Below are positions 50,439-62,569 of a stretch of DNA of 64,000 nt, in pieces (position 1 is the stretch's first letter; each line of letters begins with the position of its first letter). Made by a program: the position numbers and the translations under genes. The notes under the pieces are model-generated. The model was not told the origin of the DNA. It did no database searches and was given only the letters and a program-made list of their open reading frames with translations. Origin of the DNA: Candidatus Eiseniibacteriota bacterium (GTDB taxonomy: Bacteria > Eisenbacteria > RBG-16-71-46); the NCBI GenBank assembly GCA_016215625.1, contig JACRIW010000038.1, positions 62,001 through 126,000 on the forward strand, written 5' to 3'.

Positions 50439-51526
50439 GCGCGACCCCGCGCGACTTCGCGCAGCTGTTCGACACGACCAGCCCGTGGCTCACGGGTTCC
50501 GGTCCGCACTCCGAAATGGTGCTTTCCACGCGCATCCGTCTCGCGCGCAATCTTTCCGAGGTGCCGTTCACGCACCGCGCCCGCGAGGAGCAGCTCTACG
50601 GCGTGCTCGCCTCGGTGTCGGCGGCGGCGCAGAGCTCGCGTTCGTTCCACGACGGGCTGCTGCTCCGCATGAACGAGTGCTCGCCGATCGAGCGCCAGGT
50701 GCTCGTCGAGCGCCACCTCGTGAGCCACGAACTCGGTGACGGCGCCCGGCCGCGCGGCATCCTCGTCGCGCCCGACCAGCGCCTGAGCCTCATGATCAAC
50801 GAAGAGGACCATCTCCGGCTGCAGTCGCTGACACCCGGCTTCCAGCTCGCGGAAGCCTGGTCGCTCGCCGACCGCGCGGACGACGAACTCAACCAGTCGC
50901 TCGAGTTCGCGTTCTCGGAGGAGATCGGCTACCTCACGAGCTGCCCGACGAACGCCGGCACCGGCCTGCGCGCGTCGGTGCTCATCCACCTGCCCGCGCT
51001 CGTGCTTCTCGAGGAGATCCAGCGCGTCCTCAAGAGCATCATGCAGGTCGGACTCAACGTGCGCGGCCTGTACGGCGAGCACAGCGAGGTGATGGGCAAC
51101 CTGTTCCAGATCTCGAACCAGACCACGCTCGGCCGCAGCGAGCGCGACTCCATCGACAGCCTCGAGCGCGTCACGCGCCAGATCATCGAGACCGAGGAGC
51201 GCGCGCGCGAGCGCATGCTGCGCGACGCCCGCGTGCAGATCGAGGACAAGGTGTGGCGTGCGTACGGCACGCTGCGCTACTGCCGTTCGATCCACGCCCG
51301 TGAGGTCATCAATCTCTGCTCCGCCGTGCGTCTCGGCGTCGCGATGGAACTGCCGGGCCTGTGCCCGCTGCGCACGCTGAACGAACTGCTCGTGCTCACG
51401 CAGCCGGCGCACCTGCAGCGCATCCACGGAGCCGAACTTTCGCCCGCCGATCGCAACATCGTCCGCGCCCAGCTCGTGCGCGAGCGGCTCGCCGCCGCCG
51501 ACCACGGGACCGGGACGAATCCTTAG
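50435..51526 (+). CDS. mcsB: Protein-arginine kinase McsB
   Basis: VLSTRIRLARNLSEVPF, LTSCPTNAGTGLRASVLIHLPAL, GEHSEVMGNLFQISNQTTLG. Confidence 0.94.
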   Translation: MSATPRDFAQLFDTTSPWLTGSGPHSEMVLSTRIRLARNLSEVPFTHRAREEQLYGVLASVSAAAQSSRSFHDGLLLRMNECSPIERQVLVERHLVSHELGDGARPRGILVAPDQRLSLMINEEDHLRLQSLTPGFQLAEAWSLADRADDELNQSLEFAFSEEIGYLTSCPTNAGTGLRASVLIHLPALVLLEEIQRVLKSIMQVGLNVRGLYGEHSEVMGNLFQISNQTTLGRSERDSIDSLERVTRQIIETEERARERMLRDARVQIEDKVWRAYGTLRYCRSIHAREVINLCSAVRLGVAMELPGLCPLRTLNELLVLTQPAHLQRIHGAELSPADRNIVRAQLVRERLAAADHGTGTNP

Positions 51527-51576
51527 GGACAAGGAGGAAGGCCTTCGCCGCGTCGTGCGGCGGAGCCGAGCACACC

Positions 51577-54048
<2,472 letters not shown>

Positions 54049-54067
54049 TTCCGGACGCTTCACGAGA

Positions 54068-54097
54068 CGCCGGGGTCCTTCGGGACCCCGGCGTTTT
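54068..54097 (+). terminator. Strong intrinsic terminator after clpC: 11-bp stem, TTCG tetraloop, TTTT
   Basis: CGCCGGGGTCC-TTCG-GGACCCCGGCG-TTTT. Confidence 0.92.
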
Positions 54098-54174
54098 CGC
54101 GTCCGGGGAAGGGGAACGCCGGTCAAGCTTCGGTGTAGGAACGACTACGGCCCGGCGGCGGGGGCTCCCCGTGG

Positions 54175-54203
54175 CTGGACATTGGGGCCTCGCTGGCTAT
54201 GAT
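54175..54203 (+). promoter_or_regulatory. Candidate promoter CTGGAC-17-TATGAT for the bamA/lpx operon
   Basis: Hexamers between the clpC terminator and bamA. Confidence 0.5.
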
Positions 54204-54328
54204 TCGGCCGAGACTCCCCGATGACCCAAGGCCACCCCGACTCCGGCTCGCGCGCGCAGGGACGCGAAGACGCGGCGTGGCAGGACGGATTCCTGTGCCG
54301 TGGCCCGAGGGCCCAAGGAGCTGATCGA

Positions 54329-56728
54329 GTGCCTCTTCGCCTGACCCGGTGGGTCCCGCGCTTCTGCGGGTTCGCCGCCATCCTTCTCGCAGTGCTGTTC
54401 TCGTCGTTCGGGATCGCGTGGGCGCAGGACGGGGCCGACGCGCGACCGGGCGCCCCCGCCGTCGGCCGCATCTTCGTGACGGGCAACGTCCACGTCGACA
54501 GCGCGCGCATCGTCCGGACGTTCGACGTGCCCCCGGGCACGCGCTTCTCGTCCGACCTCGTCCGCCGCGGCACGCGCAAGCTCACCGCGCTCGGACTCTT
54601 CAGCAACGTCCAGCTGCTCAAGAACGAGCACGACGGGGTGGTGGACCTCACCATCGTCGTGACCGAACGGCCGCGCCTGGCCGCGGTGCGCTTCTCGGGC
54701 AACAAGAAGCGCGAGGACGTGGACCTCGAGAAGAAGCTCTTCCTGCACGCGGGCGAGACGTTTTCGTTCGTGCAGGCGAACCTGCAGGTGGACTCGCTCG
54801 CCGAGTACTACCGCAGCGAAGGCTTCCCGCGCGCGAAGATCACCGCGAAGGCGGACACGTTGTTCGACCGCAACGAGGTGAACCTCACGTTCGAGATCGT
54901 CGAGGGCGAGAAACTGCGCATCGGCGACATCGTCTTCGAGGGGCGCACGGCGTTCCCCGCGAAGCGCCTGCGCAAGGCCATGAAGACCAAGACGAAGGGA
55001 CTCTTCGGCGGCGGCGAGCTGAAGGACGAGACCTTCGCCGAGGACCGGGAGAAGCTCGAGACCTGGTACCAGAACCACGGCTACCGGGACATGCAGGTCG
55101 CGGGCTTCGAGGTCGTGCCGGGCGCGGACCCGAAGCGCGTCACGCTCAAGGTGACCTTGTCCGAGGGCCGGCCGTACACGTTCGGCACCTCGCGCTGGGA
55201 AGGGGCGCGCACGCTCGACTCGACGTTCCTCGCGCGCGCCTGGAAGGACCGCAAGGCGGCCCCGTACGACCGCTCGCGCGTCGAACGCGCCCGCGGTGAC
55301 GTGCTGGGCGAATACGCCGAGCACGGCCTGCTCTACGTGGACATGGAGCCCGAAGAGACGGTGCGCGACTCGATCGTGGACGTGACGTTCCGCGTGCGCG
55401 AGGGGTCGCCCTCCTTCGTGCGGCGCGTGACCATCCTCGGCAACAAGGGCACCCGCGAGCACGTGCTGCGCCGCGAGCTCGACGTGCACGAAGGCGACCG
55501 CTTCCGCCGTTCGGCGCTGATCCGCAGCCAGGGCGACATGATGCGGCTCCAGCTGTTCGAGGAAGTGATGCCGGACATCTCGCCGGCCGAGAGCACCGAC
55601 GTCGACGTGATCTTCCGCGTGAAGGAGAAGCAGGTCGGCACGGCGTCCGCCGGCGCGGGCTACACGGGCGAGGCCGGCCTCACGGGCTTCCTCGAGCTCG
55701 GTCACAGCAACGTGCTCGGCAACGGCCAGTCGCTCGCGCTGCACCTCGAGCGCGGCGGCCGCAGCGACCGCCGGCGCGAGGACTACTCGCTCAGCTTCAC
55801 CGAGCCGTGGTTCCGGGATTCCCCGACGCTGCTCGGCTATTCCGTCTACAGCACCACGCGCGAGCTGCTCGAGTACGACCAGCGGCGCCGCGGCGGTTCC
55901 GTGCGCATCGGCCGGCCGTTGCCGTGGCCCGACTACTCGCGCGGATCGGTCTCGTACACGCTCGAGAACATGCGCATCACGAACGTGGACTCGAGCCTGA
56001 CGATCGCGGGCGTGAGCACGAACACCGACCTGCTCACGAGCACGCTCGAGTTCAACTTCATGCGCAACAGCACGGACAACCCGTTCTACCCGACGCGCGG
56101 CACCCGCTTCACGGCGAGCGAGGAGTTCACGGGCGGGCCGTTCGGCGGCGAGCTGCACTACTTCCGCCATCGTTACGAGGGCCGGGTCTACACGCGCAGC
56201 GCCCTCAAGAGCGTCACGAGCATGCTGCGCCTGCGGCTCGGCAGCGTCGGGCAGTACACGTGGCGCAGCGACGTGATTCCCGACTACGCGCGCTTCCGGC
56301 TCGGCGGCGGCAACACGCTCGACCCCCTGCGCGGCTACCAGGACTACCAGGTCGTGCCGAACCGCGGGTACTACTGGAGCCGGTACAACCGCATCATCTC
56401 GAGTTCGACCGGCGCGGACTCCACGATCCGTGACTCCTCGTACGTGCGCAGCCGCTATCCCGGCGGGCGCTACATGGCGTTGTTCACCCTCGAGCAGCAG
56501 TTCCCGATCGTCCACCCGCTGCACGCGCTGCTGTTCGTGGACGCGGGCAACACGTGGGACGAGCTGAAGTTCGTCAAGCCCCGTGATTTCAAGGTCGGCG
56601 CCGGCTTCGGCCTGCGGATGGAGATCCCCATCCTCGGCAACGTCGGGTTCGACTACGGCTATGGCTTCCACCGCGACGACGGGCCGAAATGGCAGGGACA
56701 CTTCCTGCTCGGCAACGTCGGGTTCTGA
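54329..56728 (+). CDS. bamA: Outer membrane protein assembly factor BamA (Omp85); GTG start inferred
   Basis: AAGGAG SD; signal peptide LTRWVPRFCGFAAILLAVLFSSFGIAWA; POTRA repeats; C-terminal barrel ending GHFLLGNVGF. Confidence 0.93.
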   Translation: MPLRLTRWVPRFCGFAAILLAVLFSSFGIAWAQDGADARPGAPAVGRIFVTGNVHVDSARIVRTFDVPPGTRFSSDLVRRGTRKLTALGLFSNVQLLKNEHDGVVDLTIVVTERPRLAAVRFSGNKKREDVDLEKKLFLHAGETFSFVQANLQVDSLAEYYRSEGFPRAKITAKADTLFDRNEVNLTFEIVEGEKLRIGDIVFEGRTAFPAKRLRKAMKTKTKGLFGGGELKDETFAEDREKLETWYQNHGYRDMQVAGFEVVPGADPKRVTLKVTLSEGRPYTFGTSRWEGARTLDSTFLARAWKDRKAAPYDRSRVERARGDVLGEYAEHGLLYVDMEPEETVRDSIVDVTFRVREGSPSFVRRVTILGNKGTREHVLRRELDVHEGDRFRRSALIRSQGDMMRLQLFEEVMPDISPAESTDVDVIFRVKEKQVGTASAGAGYTGEAGLTGFLELGHSNVLGNGQSLALHLERGGRSDRRREDYSLSFTEPWFRDSPTLLGYSVYSTTRELLEYDQRRRGGSVRIGRPLPWPDYSRGSVSYTLENMRITNVDSSLTIAGVSTNTDLLTSTLEFNFMRNSTDNPFYPTRGTRFTASEEFTGGPFGGELHYFRHRYEGRVYTRSALKSVTSMLRLRLGSVGQYTWRSDVIPDYARFRLGGGNTLDPLRGYQDYQVVPNRGYYWSRYNRIISSSTGADSTIRDSSYVRSRYPGGRYMALFTLEQQFPIVHPLHALLFVDAGNTWDELKFVKPRDFKVGAGFGLRMEIPILGNVGFDYGYGFHRDDGPKWQGHFLLGNVGF

Positions 56729-56737
56729 CGAGGTCGC

Positions 56738-57280
56738 ATGCGATTTCCCGCCCGAGTGCTCGCCTTCGCCTGTGCGCTGTTGACGGCCGCCACCGCGGTC
56801 TTCGCGGCCGACCTGTCCGTGGGTTACATCGACTCGTCCCGCATCTTCATGGAGTACAAGGACGCGCAGGACGCCCAGCAGCGCTTCGACCGCCAGGTGC
56901 AGGGCTGGCGCGACGAGGCCACCGAGAAGGAGAAGGTGGTCACGCAGTTGCGCGCGGAACTGCGCGACCAGGGCCCGATCCTTTCGGCGCTCAAGCGGCA
57001 GGAGAAGGAGACGGCGCTGCAGCGCGCCGTGACGGAGTACGAGAACTTCATCCAGGAGATCTGGGGGCCGAACGGCCGTGCGTCGCAGGAGAACGAGCGC
57101 GCGACGGGCGAGGTGGTCCAGCAGATTCGCGCGGCCGTGGAGAAGGTCGCGGGGCAGAAGGGCCTGACGATGGTGTTCGATTCCACCAGCGGCGTGCTCG
57201 TGTACGCCGACCGTACGCTCGACATCACCGCGGACGTGCTCGCCGAACTCGCGGCGCGCACCGCGGGCACGACACGCTAG
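56738..57280 (+). CDS. skp: OmpH/Skp family periplasmic chaperone
   Basis: Signal peptide; VGYIDSSRIFMEYKDAQDAQQRFDRQVQGW...GLTMVFDSTSGVLVYADRTLDIT. Confidence 0.88.
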   Translation: MRFPARVLAFACALLTAATAVFAADLSVGYIDSSRIFMEYKDAQDAQQRFDRQVQGWRDEATEKEKVVTQLRAELRDQGPILSALKRQEKETALQRAVTEYENFIQEIWGPNGRASQENERATGEVVQQIRAAVEKVAGQKGLTMVFDSTSGVLVYADRTLDITADVLAELAARTAGTTR

Positions 57281-57292
57281 GAGCGTCCCCCC

Positions 57293-58345
57293 ATGCAGAC
57301 GCGCACGCTGGCCGAGCTGGCCGAGGAGCTGGGCGGCACCGTCGTGGGCGATCCCGCGACCGTCGTCAAGGGCGTCGCCGGGATCCGTGAGGCCCAGTCC
57401 GGCGACATCACGTTCATCGCGAACTCGCGCTACGACGCCTACCTGCACGAGACGAAGGCTTCCGCCGTGATCTGCGGGCGCGAGACCCGGGAATCCACCG
57501 TGCCGCTGCTGCAGGTGGACAACCCGTACCTCGCGTTCCAGAAGGTCGTGAAGCACTTCCGGCCGGAGCTGTACAAGCCGCTCGCCGGCGTGCATCCGAG
57601 CGCGGTGGTCTCGCCCGCCGCGACGCTCGGCACGAACGTCTCGGTCGGCGCGCACTGCGTCGTCGAGGCGGGCGCCAAGGTCGGCGCGAACACGGTCCTC
57701 ATGCCGGGCTGCTACGTCGGCGTGCAGGCCGCGATCGGGGACGACTGCATGATCTATCCGCGCGTCGTGATCCGCGAGGAATGCGTGATCGGCGACCGCT
57801 GCATCATTCATCCGGGCGCGGTCATCGGCGCCGACGGGTTCGGGTTCGCCTTCGACTCGGGGCGCTACCACAAGGTGCCGCAGGTGGGCACCGTGATCGT
57901 GGGCAACGACGTCGAGATCGGTGCGAACGCGACCATCGATCGCGCGACCACGCACGCGACGCGGATCGGCGACGGCACGAAGATCGACAACCTCGTCCAG
58001 ATCGGCCACAACGTCGTGACCGGCCAGCACTGCATCGTGGTGGCGCAGGTCGGCATCTCGGGCAGCACGGAGCTCGAGGACTACGTCACGATCGGCGGCC
58101 AGGCCGGTGTCATCGGTCACGTGCGGCTCGGCAAGGGCTCCATGATCGGCGGGCAGAGCGGCGTGACGAAATCCGTTCCGCCCGGTGCGAAGGTTTCGGG
58201 GTATCCGGCGATCGCGCTGGGCATCTGGCGGCGCATGAACGCCTACATCCAGCGGCTTCCGCAGCTCTTCGATCGCACGAAGCAGATCGAGGAGCGGCTG
58301 GACCGCCTCGAGCAGAACACCCAGGAAGGGGAGACGGTGCGTTGA
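57293..58345 (+). CDS. lpxD: UDP-3-O-acylglucosamine N-acyltransferase
   Basis: Left-handed beta-helix hexapeptides; GADGFGFAFDSGRYHKVPQVGTVIVGNDVEIGANATIDRAT. Confidence 0.94.
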   Translation: MQTRTLAELAEELGGTVVGDPATVVKGVAGIREAQSGDITFIANSRYDAYLHETKASAVICGRETRESTVPLLQVDNPYLAFQKVVKHFRPELYKPLAGVHPSAVVSPAATLGTNVSVGAHCVVEAGAKVGANTVLMPGCYVGVQAAIGDDCMIYPRVVIREECVIGDRCIIHPGAVIGADGFGFAFDSGRYHKVPQVGTVIVGNDVEIGANATIDRATTHATRIGDGTKIDNLVQIGHNVVTGQHCIVVAQVGISGSTELEDYVTIGGQAGVIGHVRLGKGSMIGGQSGVTKSVPPGAKVSGYPAIALGIWRRMNAYIQRLPQLFDRTKQIEERLDRLEQNTQEGETVR

Positions 58346-59664
58346 AAGGTCGCATGCAGCGGACGATCGCCGGGCCGGCGCAGATCGAGGGCGTCGGCCT
58401 GCACACGGGTGAGAAGGGGATCATGAAGTTCCTGCCGGCTCCGGCCGGCCACGGCGTGCGGTTCGTGCGCGTGGACCTGCCGGGAAGCCCCGAGGTGCAG
58501 GTGCGTCCCGAGAACGCGCACTTCGATCCGGGCGCCGGACGGCGCACGATCCTCCAGCAGGACGGCGTGCAGATCCACACGATGGAGCACGTGCTGTCGG
58601 CCGTCGCCGGCATCGGCATCGACAACCTGCGCATCGAGGTCTCGAGCATGGAAGTGCCCGAGGGGCACGACGGCTCGGCGGCCCCGATCGCGCGTGCGCT
58701 CATGTCGGCGGGCGTCGTGGACCAGGACAAGCCGGTGCGTCATCTCAAGGTGACGAAGCCGGTGAGCTGGTCGCACAAGGGCGTCGAGCTTTCGGCCGTG
58801 CCGTACCGCGGCTGCAAGCTGACCTTCACGATCGAGTACGACCACCCGCTCATCGGCGTGCAGGAACTCTCGGTGGACGTCACGCCCGAGGTCTACCTCG
58901 AGCAGATCGCTCCGGCGCGCACGTTCGTGCTCGAGCGCGACCTCGAGGTCCTGCGCGAGGCCGGCTGGATCAAGGGCGGCCGGCTCGAGAGCGCGATCGT
59001 CGTCGGCGCGGACCGCGTGCTCAACGAGGAGCCCCTGCGCTTCCCGGACGAGTTCGTGCGTCACAAGATCCTCGACCTGCTCGGCGACCTGTTCATCCTC
59101 GGCGGCCCGCTCCTCGGGCACGTGACGGCGAAGCGTTCCGGCCATCACGGCCACGTCGAGTTCGTGAAGCACCTCAAGGAGACGCTGCCGCTTCCCGGGC
59201 GGCGCCCCGGCGGGCCGCCCGACGAGTGGGACATCACGTCCATCATGGACATCCTTCCGCACCGCTATCCGTTCCTGCTCGTGGACCGGATCACGTCGCT
59301 CGAGGAAGGGCAGTCCATCGAGGGCTACAAGAACGTCACGATCAACGAGCCGTTCTTCCAGGGTCACTTCCCGGGGCAGCCGGTGATGCCCGGCGTGCTC
59401 ATCATCGAGGCCATGGCGCAGTGCGGCGGGCTGCTCATGCTGAACTCGGTGGACGACCCGAACGACAAGCTCATGTTCTTCATGGGCATCGACGGCGCAC
59501 GCTTCCGCGTGCCCGTGACGCCGGGCGACCAGCTGCGGTTCAAGCTCACGCTGCTGAAGCTGCGCGGGCGCACCTCGAAGATGCGCGGCGAGGCCTACGT
59601 GGACGGTCAGCTCGTGGCCGAGGCCGAGCTCATGGCCTCGATCGTCGATCGGCGGCAGTCGTGA
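58342..59664 (+). CDS. lpxC/fabZ: Bifunctional LpxC-FabZ fusion (UDP-3-O-acyl-GlcNAc deacetylase and 3-hydroxyacyl-ACP dehydratase)
   Basis: RTIAGPAQIEGVGLHTGE, HTMEHVLSAVAG, RHKILDLLGDL (LpxC), then MDILPHRYPFLLVDRI, NEPFFQGHFPGQPVMPGVLIIEAMAQ (FabZ) in one frame. Confidence 0.95.
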   Translation: MKGRMQRTIAGPAQIEGVGLHTGEKGIMKFLPAPAGHGVRFVRVDLPGSPEVQVRPENAHFDPGAGRRTILQQDGVQIHTMEHVLSAVAGIGIDNLRIEVSSMEVPEGHDGSAAPIARALMSAGVVDQDKPVRHLKVTKPVSWSHKGVELSAVPYRGCKLTFTIEYDHPLIGVQELSVDVTPEVYLEQIAPARTFVLERDLEVLREAGWIKGGRLESAIVVGADRVLNEEPLRFPDEFVRHKILDLLGDLFILGGPLLGHVTAKRSGHHGHVEFVKHLKETLPLPGRRPGGPPDEWDITSIMDILPHRYPFLLVDRITSLEEGQSIEGYKNVTINEPFFQGHFPGQPVMPGVLIIEAMAQCGGLLMLNSVDDPNDKLMFFMGIDGARFRVPVTPGDQLRFKLTLLKLRGRTSKMRGEAYVDGQLVAEAELMASIVDRRQS

Positions 59665-60437
59665 GCGCGCAGGTCCATCCGGCCGCGTTCGTCGAGAAGG
59701 GCGCGCGGCTGGGCGAGGGCGTCGTGGTCGGTCCCGGTGCGGTGATCGGTCCGCACGTCGTGATCGGCGAGGGCACGCGCGTCGACTCGCACGCGCTCGT
59801 GACCGGCTGGACCACGATCGGTCGCCACTGCCACATCCACCACGGCGCCGTGCTCGGCTCGCCGCCGCAGGACCTCAAATACACGAGCGAGCCGTCCTTC
59901 CTCGTGGTCGGCGACCACACGGTCTGCCGCGAGTACATGACCGCGAACCTCGCGACCGAGCCGGGCTTCACGACGCGCATCGGCAGCCACTGCCTGCTCA
60001 TGGCGTACTCGCACGTCGCGCACAACTGCCACGTCGGCGACCGCGTGATCCTCGCGAACGCCGTCCAGATGGCGGGCTACGTGAACGTGGACGACTGGGC
60101 GATCGTCGGCGGTGGCACCGTCGTGCACCAGTTCACGCGCATCGGCCGGCACGCCATGATCGGCGGCGGCTCACGCGTCTCGCAGGACGTCGTGCCGTTC
60201 GTCAAGACGGCCGGCAGCCCGCCGCGCAACGCGGGCATGAACACGATCGGGCTCTCGCGACGCGGCTTCTCGAAGGACGTGTGCGACGCGCTCGACCGCT
60301 GCTACCGGATCTTCTTCCGGAGCGGCGCGACCGCGGCGAAGGCCGTGGCCGACATCCGCGCGGAACTCCCCGGGCTGCCCGACGTGGAGCACTTCGTGCG
60401 TTTCTGCGAAACATCCGTGCGCGGTGTGACGCGCTAG
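59661..60437 (+). CDS. lpxA: UDP-N-acetylglucosamine acyltransferase
   Basis: Hexapeptide repeats; QDLKYTSEPSFLVVGD, YSHVAHNCHVGDRVILANAVQMAGYVNVDDWAIVGGGTVVHQF. Confidence 0.93.
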   Translation: MSAQVHPAAFVEKGARLGEGVVVGPGAVIGPHVVIGEGTRVDSHALVTGWTTIGRHCHIHHGAVLGSPPQDLKYTSEPSFLVVGDHTVCREYMTANLATEPGFTTRIGSHCLLMAYSHVAHNCHVGDRVILANAVQMAGYVNVDDWAIVGGGTVVHQFTRIGRHAMIGGGSRVSQDVVPFVKTAGSPPRNAGMNTIGLSRRGFSKDVCDALDRCYRIFFRSGATAAKAVADIRAELPGLPDVEHFVRFCETSVRGVTR

Positions 60438-60446
60438 GGAGGCGGC

Positions 60447-61430
60447 ATGGAAGCGGTTCGCGCCGGTGTGTGGGGCGTCGGGGTGTGGGGAGAGAAGCAC
60501 GCGCGGGTCTATTCGAGCGTGCCCGAGGCGTCGTTCGTCGGCGTCTACGACCAGTCGCCCGAACGCGCGAAGGCGGTGGCCGCGCAGTACGGCGGGCGAG
60601 CGTTCGAGACGCCGGAGGCGCTGCTCGCCGAGTGCGAGGCCGTTTCGGTCGCGACGCCGACGGTGGCGCACCGGGACGCGACCGAACGTGCGCTCGCGGC
60701 GGGCTGCCACGTGCTCGTCGAGAAGCCGATGGCCGTCACGGTCGCCGACTGCGACGCGATGATCGCCGCGGCCGCGGCCGCGAAGCGCACGCTCCAGGTC
60801 GGGCAGGTCGAGCGCTTCAATCCCGCGCTGCTTGCGGCGAAGCCGTTCGTGAAGCGCCCGAAGTTCATCGAAGGGCACCGCATGGCCGCGTTCCAGCCGC
60901 GCTCGCTCGACATCGACGTGGTCGGCGACCTCATGATCCACGACATCGACGCGGTGCTCTACCTCACGGGCCGCACGCCCTCGCAGATCTCCGCGGTCGG
61001 CGTGGCCGTGCTGTCGGGCAACGAGGACATCGCGAACGCCCGCCTCGAGTTCGAGGACGGCTGCGTCGCGAACCTGACCGCGAGCCGCGTGTCGGTCGAA
61101 CGCCTCCGGCGGATCCGCTTCTTCCAGCAGGACGCGTACGTGTCGGTGGACCTGTTCGACAAGTCCGGCGAGGCGTTCGTGATCAAGGACCCGGGCTCCT
61201 TCAAGCCGGGACAGGCCGACCCCTTCGCGCTGCTCGCAGGCATCGAGCGCACGAAGCTCGACGTGCCCGCGGGCGAGCCGCTCACGTTCGAACTGCAGGC
61301 GTTCCTGCGTTCGCTGCGCGGTGCGGGCGAGGGCGCGGCTTCGGCGCGCGCCGGACGGGACGCGCTCTTCGTCGCCGAAGAAGTGCGCGAAGCCATGCGG
61401 CGCCGGGCGCTGCAATGGGCGGGGCGCTGA
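60447..61430 (+). CDS. Gfo/Idh/MocA family oxidoreductase between lpxA and lpxB (GnnA-like candidate)
   Basis: GVWGVGVWGEKHARVYSSVPEASFVGVYD, HVLVEKPMAVTVADCDAMI. Confidence 0.88.
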   Translation: MEAVRAGVWGVGVWGEKHARVYSSVPEASFVGVYDQSPERAKAVAAQYGGRAFETPEALLAECEAVSVATPTVAHRDATERALAAGCHVLVEKPMAVTVADCDAMIAAAAAAKRTLQVGQVERFNPALLAAKPFVKRPKFIEGHRMAAFQPRSLDIDVVGDLMIHDIDAVLYLTGRTPSQISAVGVAVLSGNEDIANARLEFEDGCVANLTASRVSVERLRRIRFFQQDAYVSVDLFDKSGEAFVIKDPGSFKPGQADPFALLAGIERTKLDVPAGEPLTFELQAFLRSLRGAGEGAASARAGRDALFVAEEVREAMRRRALQWAGR

Positions 61431-62569
61431 CGCAGCCCGCCGGAGCCCCGCCGCGCCGCATCCTGATCGTGGCCGGGGAGGCGTCCGGCGATCATCACGC
61501 GGCCGCGCTCGTGCGCGAACTGCGCGCGCGCGCCGCGGTGGACGTCTGCGGCGTCGCCGGACCGCGCATGCGCGCCGAAGGCGTGCGGGCGATCGTGCCG
61601 CAGGAGAGCCTCGCCGTGATCGGCTTTTCGGGCGTGCTCGCGAAGCTGCCCGAGCTCTTCGCCGCGCGCGGGGCGATCCTGCGCGAGATGCGGTCGTTCG
61701 CGCCGCACGTGGTCGTGCTCGTGGACTATCCGGGATTCAACCTGCGGCTGGGACCGCAGCTGAAGCGTTTCGGCGCGAAGCTGTTCCATTACATCGCGCC
61801 ACAGGTGTGGGCGTGGCATCCGGAGCGCGCGGCCGAGATGGCCGCGTGGGTGGACCGGCTCGCCGTCGTGTTCCCGTTCGAGGAGGCGATCTTCCGCGAC
61901 GCGGGCGTGGACACGCGCTTCGTCGGGCACCCGCTGCTCGACGCGCTCGAGCCCGAAGTGGACGAGCGCACGCTGCGCGCCGAGCTCGGCATCGGCGCGG
62001 ACGCGCCGATCGTCGGGCTGCTGCCCGGCAGCCGGCGGGGCGAACTGGGGCACCACCTCGCGCCGATGCTCGAAGCCGCGCGCGTGCTCGTCGCCCGGGT
62101 GCCGAAGGCCGTGCCTGTGGTCGCGCTCGCGGAAGGCTTCAGCACGTCGGAGAAGGCGTTCGCGCGTTTCCCCGAGGTGAAGGCGCTGCGCGGCCGCACG
62201 CGCGCGATCCAGAAGTGCGCGGCGTGCTGCGCGGTCGCCTCGGGCACCGCGACGCTCGAGACCGCGCTCTTCGGCACCCCGCTCGCCATCGTCTACCGCG
62301 TGAACGCGCTCAACTGGGCGATCGCACGGCGCGTCGTGAAGCTGCCGCGCATCGGCCTGCCGAACATCGTCGCCGGCGCCGAGGTCGCACCGGAGCTGCT
62401 GCAGGCGGACTTCACGCCCGCGCGCCTCGCGGACCTGCTGGGCGGCTGGCTCGAACGCCCTGCGGAACTGGCCGCCCGCCGCGCCGCGCTCGCCGTGGTG
62501 CGCGAACGGCTCGGGGGCCCCGGCGCTTCCGCGCGCACCGCCGAGGCGGTGCTGGAGCTGATCGCGTGA
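61415..62569 (+). CDS. lpxB: Lipid-A-disaccharide synthase
   Basis: ILIVAGEASGDHHAAALVREL, VVVLVDYPGFNLRLG, YIAPQVWAWHPERAAEMA. Confidence 0.95.
   Translation: MGGALTQPAGAPPRRILIVAGEASGDHHAAALVRELRARAAVDVCGVAGPRMRAEGVRAIVPQESLAVIGFSGVLAKLPELFAARGAILREMRSFAPHVVVLVDYPGFNLRLGPQLKRFGAKLFHYIAPQVWAWHPERAAEMAAWVDRLAVVFPFEEAIFRDAGVDTRFVGHPLLDALEPEVDERTLRAELGIGADAPIVGLLPGSRRGELGHHLAPMLEAARVLVARVPKAVPVVALAEGFSTSEKAFARFPEVKALRGRTRAIQKCAACCAVASGTATLETALFGTPLAIVYRVNALNWAIARRVVKLPRIGLPNIVAGAEVAPELLQADFTPARLADLLGGWLERPAELAARRAALAVVRERLGGPGASARTAEAVLELIA

Noticed and set aside
54197-58120. 1307-aa antisense ORF across bamA-skp-lpxD
   Set aside because: Composition (Arg/Ala/His/Val-rich, no recognisable domain) is typical of antisense frames in high-GC genes; the + strand frames hold clear families.
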